NCBI GenBank assembly: GCA_903845455.1
Contig: CAIMXN010000178.1
Coordinates: 1 to 21,007 of the forward strand
Length of the DNA: 21,007 nt
Source of the DNA: an uncultured beta proteobacterium
GTDB taxonomy: Bacteria; Pseudomonadota; Gammaproteobacteria; Burkholderiales; Burkholderiaceae
Direction: 5' to 3'
Of the stretch, positions 15,664 to 21,007 are shown in pieces (position 1 is the first letter of the stretch; every line of letters starts with the position of its first letter). The notes beneath the pieces are model-generated. The model searched no databases. It worked only from the letters and a program-made list of their open reading frames with translations, and was not told where the DNA came from. The position numbers and the translations under genes were made by a program.

Positions 15664-16670
15664 GCTGATTTCATTAAAGTTCGCTTGCAGTAGTCCAGTG
15701 CGGCCTTTAACTCTTCTGGGTTGAAGGGGTCAAACGTATTTCTGCCGGCGATTGCTCTTAACCAGGTCAACTGTCTTTTGCCAAGTTGTCTTGTGGCCGC
15801 TAAGGCTCTGTAGCGCATCTGATCCCAATCAGATTGACCATCTAGATATTCCCAAATTTGTCGGTACCCTACCGATCGAATCGCCGGTAGATCTGGATTT
15901 AGGGCAGTGTTAGTGCGAAGCTTCTCTACTTCTTGAATTAAGCCACTACTGAGCATTTCATCAAAACGTTTTTCAAGATTGGCATGTAGTCTCGCCCGAT
16001 CACTAGGTTCAAGAGATACAAGATTAATCCATTCGGGAATTACCGAGCCCTCTCTGCCATCTTCGCTGGGTGAGTCGGCTAATAAAGTAGACATTGGCTT
16101 GCCAGTAATTTCATAAACCTCAAGAGCGCGTTGCACCCGTTGAGAATCATTGGGCATTAAGCGTGCCGCTGTGATCGGGTCAAGCTTCATTAATTCTGCG
16201 TGCATCGCTGGCCAGCCAAGCACTTTGCCTTGCTCGTCTAAGCGAACACGTATACCTACATCAGCAGGGGGTAAAGAAGATAAACCGTGTGCCCATGCGC
16301 GCCAATACAACATCGTGCCACCAACAACCACAGGGATATTGCCGCGTACGCGTATTTCTTCACAGAGTCGCTTTGCATCGTTGGCAAACTTTGCCGCTGA
16401 ATAAACCTCTGTTGGATCTAAAATATCAATGAGATGGTGAATGACTGCAGCCTGTTCTGCTCGGGTAGGTTTAGCGCTACCAATATCTAAACCACGATAG
16501 ACCAAAGCAGAATCCATACTGATCAGCTCGATTGTCATGCCAAGCGATTGCGCATGTTCTGCAAGAGACATGGCGAGATGGGTTTTGCCTGCACCTGTAG
16601 GACCCACGATACAGAGAATGGGTTTGCTAACAGGGACATGCACAGGCTGAATGTAGGGTTCAGTTTGCAT
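15660..16670 (-). CDS. miaA: tRNA dimethylallyltransferase
   Basis: MiaA adds the dimethylallyl group to A37 of tRNAs reading UNN codons. The P-loop is VGPTGAGKTHLA near the N-terminus, followed by ISMDSALVYRGLDIGSAKPT, HHLIDILDPTEVYSAAKF, VVGGTMLYWRAW, NDSQRVQRALEVYEITGKP and the C-terminal RQLGKRQLTWLR tRNA-binding region. I take the ATG at 16668-16670 (336 residues). An ATG 15 codons upstream (16715) is possible, but a consensus TATAAT lies between the two, which would place the transcript start at or near the downstream ATG. Neither has a normal Shine-Dalgarno site. The gene is divergent from the dedA-family gene and convergent with purM. Confidence 0.95.
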   Translation of the reverse strand: MQTEPYIQPVHVPVSKPILCIVGPTGAGKTHLAMSLAEHAQSLGMTIELISMDSALVYRGLDIGSAKPTRAEQAAVIHHLIDILDPTEVYSAAKFANDAKRLCEEIRVRGNIPVVVGGTMLYWRAWAHGLSSLPPADVGIRVRLDEQGKVLGWPAMHAELMKLDPITAARLMPNDSQRVQRALEVYEITGKPMSTLLADSPSEDGREGSVIPEWINLVSLEPSDRARLHANLEKRFDEMLSSGLIQEVEKLRTNTALNPDLPAIRSVGYRQIWEYLDGQSDWDQMRYRALAATRQLGKRQLTWLRAIAGRNTFDPFNPEELKAALDYCKRTLMKSA

Positions 16671-16676
16671 CCCTTG

Positions 16677-16706
16677 ATTATAGGAGCCTGTTAATATCCG
16701 CTTCAA
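16677..16706 (-). promoter_or_regulatory. Candidate sigma-70 promoter of miaA
   Basis: On the minus strand, TTGAAG (16706-16701; four of six bases as TTGACA) is followed after 18 bases by a perfect TATAAT (16682-16677). The seventh base after the -10 box is the A of the ATG at 16670, so the transcript could be leaderless. Confidence 0.5.
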
Positions 16707-16726
16707 GCCAATCATTGGAGTACAAG

Positions 16727-17374
16727 TTGATCGATACCCTTTTGCAATTAAGCGACTTACTGCTACATATTGACCGCCATCTCGATGTGGTGATTCAGCA
16801 ATATGGCTACTGGGCGTATGGATTGTTGTTTGCCATTATTTTTGCAGAGACCGGCTTAGTGGTTGCACCATTTTTGCCTGGGGATTCTTTGCTCTTTATT
16901 GCAGGTGCTTATTGCGCCACAGAGCACTTTAATCTCTGGACTTTGTCGATTGGCCTAGTTATTGCAGCCGTAACTGGAAATACCGTAAATTATTTTATTG
17001 GCCGCTGGATTGGCCATCGTGTGTTTAGCAGTGACTCACCTTGGATTGATCAAGCCGCTTTGCGCAAGACCCATGCTTTTTATGAGAAGCATGGCGGCAA
17101 GACCATTATCTTGGCGCGCTTTCTACCCATCATTCGAACCTTTGCGCCATTTGTTGCTGGCGTATCAGAAATGAACTTTTCTCGCTTCCAGTTATTTAAT
17201 ATTACTGGCGCTACCTTGTGGGTCTTTAGCTTAGTAGTTGCCGGCTACTTCTTTGGAAACATCCCAATTATTCGGGAGAACCTTAATATCATTGTTTTGG
17301 TAGGCATTGGTGCTGCCGCTGTGCCAGTGGCATTGGCAGCGTTGTATAAATTATTTCAGCGTAACAAAAAATAA
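16727..17374 (+). CDS. DedA family inner-membrane protein
   Basis: DedA-family proteins are inner-membrane proteins linked to lipid carrier recycling and membrane homeostasis; the exact role of this paralogue cannot be told. Family blocks are present: FAETGLVVAPFLPGDSLLF with the re-entrant loop acidic/Pro-Gly-Asp pattern, NTVNYFIGRWIGHRVF, FYEKHGGKTIILARFLPIIR and RTFAPFVAGVSEM, and hydrophobic C-terminal helices. I choose the TTG at 16727 (215 residues) because GGAG (16717-16720) lies six bases before it. A TTG at 16715 would add four residues but has no ribosome site. Its 5' end abuts the divergent miaA. It is convergent with the SirB1-family gene. Confidence 0.9.
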   Translation: MIDTLLQLSDLLLHIDRHLDVVIQQYGYWAYGLLFAIIFAETGLVVAPFLPGDSLLFIAGAYCATEHFNLWTLSIGLVIAAVTGNTVNYFIGRWIGHRVFSSDSPWIDQAALRKTHAFYEKHGGKTIILARFLPIIRTFAPFVAGVSEMNFSRFQLFNITGATLWVFSLVVAGYFFGNIPIIRENLNIIVLVGIGAAAVPVALAALYKLFQRNKK

Positions 17375-17406
17375 CGAGAACAATCGGTAGTTGAGAAGAG
17401 CGTCAG

Positions 17407-17438
17407 CAAAACTACAGCAAGAACTTAGTGCAGTTTTG
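17407..17438. terminator. Possible two-way terminator hairpin between dedA-family and SirB1-family genes
   Basis: CAAAACTACA (17407-17416) can pair with TGCAGTTTTG (17429-17438), with one A-C mismatch and a 12-base loop. It lies at the junction of two convergent genes and overlaps the last codons of the SirB1-family gene. There is only a short T-run (TTTT, then TT), so this is tentative. Confidence 0.35.
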
Positions 17439-18267
17439 TTTGGCCCTCGAGCGTCGCAATGTGCTCACGAATGTCGCTGGCATCTTCTGCGCCAGGGACT
17501 TCCTCAAGATAACGCTGCATATCTGCCAGCGCAGGACGAAGATACTCTAGCTGTGCAAAGATCAGACCGCGATCGCGGATCTCTTCTACTGAGTCTGGCA
17601 AGAGAATGACTAGCCGCTCTTGAACCCCAAGCAGTCGCTCCCAGCGCTCGTGCTCTGAGTAAATCATTTTGAGGTTCCTTAAGAAGCGCGACAGAATTTC
17701 GCGTGGACTTGAGGCACGTAAAAAAAGATTCAATGGCAGACTTAAGTCTCCACGATAGCCTTTGGCATCGAGGTAAGGATCAAGCATCTCTTGTAATTGA
17801 TGCTTGGAGAGTGAGTCACCAGTTAGCGGATCCATGATGATCTCGCCTTGCTGTAAGGAGATGCGCATCATGAAATGATTGGGGAAGGACACCCCGCGAA
17901 TCTTAAGGCCGATTTGCTGGCCTAACTCCATCATCAAGATGGCTAAAGAGATGGGGATACCGCGACGGTTCTCAATAATCTGATGCAGGTAAGAATTTTC
18001 AGGCGCATAAAAATCATTCGGGTTAGGACCAAAACCTAACTCGGCATAAAAGAAGTGCTTCAGAATTTGGAGGCGCTGCATTGGCGCTGTATCAGCGGTA
18101 ATTCGAGTCTTGAGTTTGTTGCCCAATTGATCGATCTGATCCAGTACACCTTGAACGTCAAGATCTGGATAGGCGTGCTGTGCAACCGCAATGGCGGCCT
18201 CAGTCAATGGAAGGTGCGCGTCCTCGGCAACTAAGGAGGTGAAATAGTCGAGTTGTTGGGTTGGCAT
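17425..18267 (-). CDS. SirB1 family protein (transglutaminase-like fold with TPR-like C-terminus)
   Basis: A soluble 280-residue protein of the SirB1 family, whose biochemical role is not established. Family hallmarks are LQILKHFFYAELGFGPNPNDFYAPENSYL (shown at residues about 63-91), IENRRGIPISLAILMMELGQQIGLKIRGVSFPNHFMMRI and ILSRFLRNLKMIY; the C-terminal third has helical TPR-like repeats (LPDSVEEIRDRGLIFAQLEY). I start at the ATG 18265-18267, which matches the family's N-terminus (YFTSLVAEDAHLPLTEAAI). The frame is open further upstream to 18411, but that would run into the murJ coding sequence. It begins five bases after the murJ stop, so the two are almost surely co-transcribed. No signal peptide or membrane segment is seen. 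Confidence 0.88.
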   Translation of the reverse strand: MPTQQLDYFTSLVAEDAHLPLTEAAIAVAQHAYPDLDVQGVLDQIDQLGNKLKTRITADTAPMQRLQILKHFFYAELGFGPNPNDFYAPENSYLHQIIENRRGIPISLAILMMELGQQIGLKIRGVSFPNHFMMRISLQQGEIIMDPLTGDSLSKHQLQEMLDPYLDAKGYRGDLSLPLNLFLRASSPREILSRFLRNLKMIYSEHERWERLLGVQERLVILLPDSVEEIRDRGLIFAQLEYLRPALADMQRYLEEVPGAEDASDIREHIATLEGQTKLH

Positions 18268-18272
18268 AAGCG

Positions 18273-19826
18273 CTATTTTGCATGACGTAGAAATTTTTGC
18301 CAGCGAATTCCAACGAGTCCTAATGCGGCAAAGTAAATTACCGCGGCTGCGCTGAGCCATCCAGCTATTAATCCAATGCGGATCCAGGGATTTGCTTGTA
18401 GGGCAATCCAATTATGGGCATGGGCTGCGTAGTAAAGTACAAATCCAAATGGAATCAGGGCAAGGGAGAGTTGCCCTAGATATTTCCCCCAGGCAGCATT
18501 GGGTAGCACCCCAAGCCTGCGTAAGCCAAGCCAAAGTAATCCCGCATTAAGGCATGCACCAACACCAATGGACAGCGCGAGTCCTGCATGCCCAAGCCAT
18601 GGTACGAAGACGATGTTTGCCAATTGGGTCGCCACTAAAACGAACAAGCCAATTTTGACTGGTGTTCGGATATCTTGTCGTGAGTAAAAACCGGGGGCCA
18701 AAATTTTTACTAGGATCAGGCCAATGAGACCCACGCCATAAGCAGCTAGGGCGCGTTGCGTCATCAAAACATCAAGTGCATTGAATTTTCCATAGTGATA
18801 CAACACGGCCGCAAGTGGTTCTCCGAAAATAAAGAGCGCCAGTGCACAGGGGGCAGCCAATAAGAATGTGAGTTGCAATCCCCAAATGAGTAATTCACCG
18901 GCATGCTCTACATCATTCTGGGCATTTGCTTTGCTCAGGCTTGGCAAAAGTACGGTGCCAAGTGCTACTCCTAAAAGCGCAGTGGGAAACTCCATTAACC
19001 GATCTGCATAAGAAAGCCAAGACACGCTACCTGCAGGTAAGCGAGAAGCAATATTGGTGTTGATGAGCAAAGAAATTTGAGCCACGGAGACGGCAAAGAC
19101 TGCTGGCCCCATGAGCTTGAGGACTCGCCTGGCATCTGGATTGGTGATCGCAGCCTTAATGGCTTTAGGGAGTAAGCCAATTCTGGGTAAGAGCCCTAGA
19201 CGAGCCAGTGCTGGAATTTGGATCGCCAGTTGCAAAACACCCCCCAAAAGAACACCAATACTCAAAGCGTAGATTGGTTGCTCGAGGTGTGGTGCCAAAA
19301 AGACGGCACTGCCGATGAGAGCTAGATTGAGTAAAACGGGGGTAAAGGCCGGAATAGCAAAGCGCTGAAAGGTATTGAGGATCCCCGCTGACAAGGAGAC
19401 TAGGGAGATGAGCCCGATATAAGGGAACATGATCCGGGTCATGACGATGCTTGCTTCATAGGCCGACCCACCTTTAAAGCCTGTAGCAATCACCAGAATC
19501 AGCAAGGGGGCACCGATAACCCCCAGGAGTACCGTTACGAGCAAAGCCCAGAATAAGAGCGTGGCGACTGCATTAACAAGGATTTGAGCCTGTTTTTGAT
19601 CTCCATTGCTAGAGATTTCGCCCAAAATAGGCACAAAAGCTTGGGAAAAAGCCCCTTCGGCAAATAATCGACGCAGTAAGTTGGGAAGTCTAAAGGCCAC
19701 ATTAAAGGCATCCGTCCATTCTGAGGCCCCAAAGCTACGGGCAATCAAGGTCTCTCGGAGAAGGCCGGTAATGCGGGACAGCATAGTCAGGGAGCTGACC
19801 TTGGCGGCGGCAGAAAGCAGATTCAT
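18273..19826 (-). CDS. murJ: Lipid II flippase MurJ (MviN)
   Basis: MurJ moves lipid II across the inner membrane for peptidoglycan synthesis. The protein has 517 residues and is almost wholly hydrophobic, consistent with 14 membrane helices of the MOP superfamily. The N-terminus carries the family signature SLTMLSRITGLLRETLIARS, then FGASEWTDAFNVAFRLPNLL and RRLFAEGAFSQAFVPIL, with the functional arginines expected there. LMEFPTALLGVALGTVLLPSLSK and KILAPGFYSRQDIRTPVKIG are also conserved. The ATG 19824-19826 begins exactly at the conserved N-terminus. It is divergent from rpsT across 161 bases and is followed by the SirB1-family gene. Confidence 0.97.
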   Translation of the reverse strand: MNLLSAAAKVSSLTMLSRITGLLRETLIARSFGASEWTDAFNVAFRLPNLLRRLFAEGAFSQAFVPILGEISSNGDQKQAQILVNAVATLLFWALLVTVLLGVIGAPLLILVIATGFKGGSAYEASIVMTRIMFPYIGLISLVSLSAGILNTFQRFAIPAFTPVLLNLALIGSAVFLAPHLEQPIYALSIGVLLGGVLQLAIQIPALARLGLLPRIGLLPKAIKAAITNPDARRVLKLMGPAVFAVSVAQISLLINTNIASRLPAGSVSWLSYADRLMEFPTALLGVALGTVLLPSLSKANAQNDVEHAGELLIWGLQLTFLLAAPCALALFIFGEPLAAVLYHYGKFNALDVLMTQRALAAYGVGLIGLILVKILAPGFYSRQDIRTPVKIGLFVLVATQLANIVFVPWLGHAGLALSIGVGACLNAGLLWLGLRRLGVLPNAAWGKYLGQLSLALIPFGFVLYYAAHAHNWIALQANPWIRIGLIAGWLSAAAVIYFAALGLVGIRWQKFLRHAK

Positions 19827-19879
19827 GAGCCGATTTTCACCTATTTATCGGGCGACTGGGCTTTTTTGCCCCTTTACTG

Positions 19880-19885
19880 TAAAAT
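19880..19885 (+). promoter_or_regulatory. Possible -10 element of rpsT
   Basis: TAAAAT at 19880-19885, in ACTGTAAAATCTTGGG, resembles a sigma-70 -10 box and would give an S20 leader of about 95 bases. A convincing -35 is not seen (TGGGCT lies at 17-base spacing). The rest of the 161-base murJ-rpsT gap shows no other clear signal. Confidence 0.3.
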
Positions 19886-19987
19886 CTTGGGTTTTGGTGG
19901 GTCGGCGTTACTTAGCTGCATGAAACTGACTACTGAGTAGATTTTCAACTAATCGTATTTTGTAAATTAATAGGCAAGGTTTAAAAG

Positions 19988-20254
19988 ATGGCCAATACCG
20001 CACAAGCGCGTAAACGCGCACGGCAGGCAGTAAAACAGAACGAACACAACTCCAGTTTGCGTTCTAAGCTTCGTACTTCCATCAAGGCAGTTCGTAAAGC
20101 AATCGAAACTGGTGATAAAGCTGCTGCAGCTAAAGTATTTTTAGCAACGCAAGGAACAATCGACAAGATTGCTGACAAGAAGATTGCTCATAAAAATACT
20201 GCATCACGTCAGAAGTCACGTTTGTCTGCAGCTATCAAGGCAATGGCAGCGTAA
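19988..20254 (+). CDS. rpsT: 30S ribosomal protein S20
   Basis: S20 is a small, highly basic primary binder of 16S rRNA. The 88-residue protein has the family's N-terminus MANTAQARKRARQAVKQNEH and the helical bundle blocks SLRSKLRTSIKAVRKAIETG and KKIAHKNTASRQKSRLSAAI. The usual S20 length is 86-90. AAGG at 19976-19979, eight bases before the ATG, is the ribosome site. It is a single-gene unit: upstream is the divergent murJ and downstream a strong terminator. As in E. coli, where S20 represses its own translation, feedback through the leader is possible but not shown here. Confidence 0.98.
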   Translation: MANTAQARKRARQAVKQNEHNSSLRSKLRTSIKAVRKAIETGDKAAAAKVFLATQGTIDKIADKKIAHKNTASRQKSRLSAAIKAMAA

Positions 20255-20270
20255 TTCTGAATTTGTTTTA

Positions 20271-20300
20271 GGCTGGCAAGAGAGTCTTCTTGCCAAAGCC
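20271..20300 (+). other. Hairpin directly upstream of the rpsT terminator
   Basis: GGCAAGA (20275-20281) and TCTTGCC (20288-20294) form a perfect seven-base stem over loop GAGTCT. Flanking GGCT (20271-20274) and AGCC (20297-20300) can extend it past an AA bulge. The AGCC arm shares bases with the next hairpin, so the two extended forms exclude each other. Confidence 0.6.
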
Positions 20301-20330
20301 CGCTCCTTATCAGAGCGGGTTTTTGTTTTT
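20299..20330 (+). terminator. Rho-independent terminator of rpsT
   Basis: CCCGCTC (20299-20305) pairs with GAGCGGG (20313-20319) over a seven-base loop, followed by TTTTTGTTTTT (20320-20330). The last T bases also form part of the stop codon of the convergent DUF3579 gene. Confidence 0.92.
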
Positions 20331-20643
20331 AGGATTGGGTTTGTGGCTTGGGTTCAAATTCACAAGCCTCTTCGATCGGTAGGCTGTTGTCTTTAGCAAA
20401 GTTCATGACAAAGTCGAGCGCTCGAGGATCAAGTTCACCCAATCTAGTATCAATAACAACGCATTTCACTTTTGTAATAACCACTGGTCTGACATAAGGC
20501 GAGTAAGTGAAGCGGGGATCTCCGGTATCGCCTGGAGGGCGAAAACTAGCCATTACCCCGCAAAGTCGTTCGGCCCAATCGCTGGGGCGAAACGGCTTGC
20601 CAGAGGTGGTAATGCCTTGAATGAAAAGCTTTTTGTGGTTCAA
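20329..20643 (-). CDS. DUF3579 domain protein
   Basis: A small soluble protein (104 residues as called) of the DUF3579 family, of unknown function, which I recall as common in betaproteobacteria next to argF. The body GITTSGKPFRPSDWAERLCG, then DPRFTYSPYVRPVVI and DPRALDFVMNFAKDNSLPI, is typical. The start is uncertain. The only start codon before the conserved region is a TTG (20643-20641) with GAAG a few bases upstream. The frame remains open for 14 more codons above it to a TAG, reading a protein-like NNAYSYLDPEVN, but without ATG, GTG or TTG. The gene is divergent from argF, and its stop lies in the rpsT terminator's T-tract. Confidence 0.82.
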   Translation of the reverse strand: MNHKKLFIQGITTSGKPFRPSDWAERLCGVMASFRPPGDTGDPRFTYSPYVRPVVITKVKCVVIDTRLGELDPRALDFVMNFAKDNSLPIEEACEFEPKPQTQS

Positions 20644-20675
20644 ATTGACTTCAGGATCGAGATAAGAGTAAGCAT
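20640..20675 (-). CDS. Possible 11-codon leader peptide before DUF3579
   Basis: On the minus strand AGGGGG is followed after six bases by ATG (20675-20673) and an 11-codon frame reading MLTLISILKSI. Its TGA (20642-20640) overlaps the TTG start of the DUF3579 gene as TTGA, a layout compatible with translational coupling. It is too short to prove as a gene; the alternative is that the true DUF3579 frame starts here and a single-base difference separates the frames. Confidence 0.3.
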   Translation of the reverse strand: MLTLISILKSI

Positions 20676-20726
20676 TGTTAGCCCCCTAGCTTAACAGTGT
20701 GAGATGGTCGTAAGATGACTTCAGGA
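20646..20726 (+). repeat. Pair of 11-base direct repeats in the DUF3579-argF intergenic region
   Basis: TGACTTCAGGA occurs at 20646-20656 and again at 20716-20726, exactly 70 bases apart, in the non-coding stretch between the divergent DUF3579 gene and argF. The sequence does not resemble the ArgR box. No other function is evident. Confidence 0.7.
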
Positions 20727-20793
20727 ACTATTTTCGTGCAGTTGGATGCCCTTAGAAAAAATGCAAGCTAAAACTTTAGTAGAAAGCTCAACG

Positions 20794-21007
20794 ATGACTT
20801 CCTTGGCAAAACCTCAAGTGCCTGGTCAGGTAAAGCATTACTTACAGTTTTCCGACCTCACGCGCACAGAGTATGACTATTTACTTAAAAGAGCTGCATG
20901 GCTTAAGGCTAAGTTTAAGAGTTACGAAACTTGGCACCCCTTGCATGACCGTACCTTAGCCATGATTTTTGAAAAGCACTCGACTCGTACTCGTCTCTCC
21001 TTCGAGG
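20794..21007 (+). CDS. argF: Ornithine carbamoyltransferase, N-terminal part (3' end cut by window)
   Basis: This enzyme makes citrulline from ornithine and carbamoyl phosphate in arginine synthesis. The visible 71 codons read HYLQFSDLTRTEYDYLLKRA, then YETWHPLHDRTLAMIFEKHSTRTRLSFE; the FEKxSTRTR block is the carbamoyl-phosphate-binding signature of the family. I choose the ATG at 20794 because the protein then begins MTSLAKPQVPGQV, a short lead like that of betaproteobacterial relatives, with GAAAG about seven bases before it. In-frame ATGs at 20761 and 20746 (and TTG at 20743) would add 11 to 17 residues and cannot be ruled out. The frame is open at the window's end. Confidence 0.93.
   Translation, partial: MTSLAKPQVPGQVKHYLQFSDLTRTEYDYLLKRAAWLKAKFKSYETWHPLHDRTLAMIFEKHSTRTRLSFE

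Noticed and set aside
18268..18411. Upstream extension of the SirB1-family protein
   Set aside because: It would run across the murJ stop and into its coding sequence; the ATG at 18267 fits the family.
20645..20673. TTGACT with a possible -10 as the argF promoter
   Set aside because: No acceptable -10 hexamer lies at 16-18 bases (GTAAGC-like only), so I do not call a promoter.
1..21007. CRISPR arrays, insertion sequences, tRNA or phage genes
   Set aside because: No repeated spacer pattern, transposase motif, cloverleaf or phage-like protein was seen on either strand; nearly all bases belong to recognised core genes.

Overview
The window is a stretch of core chromosome from a betaproteobacterium, most likely a Polynucleobacter-like member of the Burkholderiaceae. 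This rests on protein features read by eye (HrcA plus sigma-32-type heat-shock promoters, a beta-type DUF3579/argF pair, Hda, a SirB1-family protein beside MurJ), moderate GC, and very compact packing with interleaved stop codons and ATGA overlaps. The genus is an inference. I see no insertion sequence, prophage, CRISPR array, tRNA, rRNA or obvious transferred segment, and no gene-free gap longer than about 160 bases.

Layout. Bases 1-498 are the 3' end of glnE (plus strand), convergent with the minus-strand pair nadK-recN (3097 down to 495). From 3135 the plus strand carries a heat-shock region: hrcA, hemH, grpE, dnaK, dnaJ (to 9237). Near-consensus sigma-32 promoters stand before grpE and before dnaK. 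A strong intrinsic terminator separates these two genes, and a perfect hairpin without a U-tract lies between dnaK and dnaJ. Convergent to dnaJ, the minus strand holds a tight six-gene run, in transcription order: AI-2E-family permease, hda, HAD phosphatase, pcnB, folK, panB (14538 down to 9273). Two of its junctions are ATGA overlaps. purM (14611-15663, plus) is divergent from that run and convergent with miaA (minus). miaA is in turn divergent from a dedA-family membrane protein gene (plus, to 17374). The minus strand then has murJ followed by a SirB1-family gene (19826 down to 17425). rpsT (plus, 19988-20254) ends in a terminator shared with the 3' end of a DUF3579 gene (minus). The window closes with the start of argF (plus, cut off at 21007).

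How the genes work together. GrpE, DnaK and DnaJ form the Hsp70 chaperone machine, and HrcA is the repressor of a class I heat-shock regulon. No CIRCE operator is visible beside these genes, so HrcA's target probably lies elsewhere (groESL is the usual one), while grpE and dnaK look sigma-32 controlled. The minus-strand run mixes replication control (Hda), RNA polyadenylation (PcnB), folate (FolK) and pantothenate (PanB) synthesis. pcnB-folK-panB resembles the E. coli arrangement, but panC does not follow. RecN (DNA repair), NAD kinase, ferrochelatase, PurM, MiaA, MurJ and S20 are housekeeping functions. No wholly new system is evident. The observations most worth a check are regulatory: a possible leaderless miaA promoter, an 11-codon leader frame overlapping the DUF3579 start, an 11-base direct repeat before argF, and the dnaK-dnaJ hairpin.
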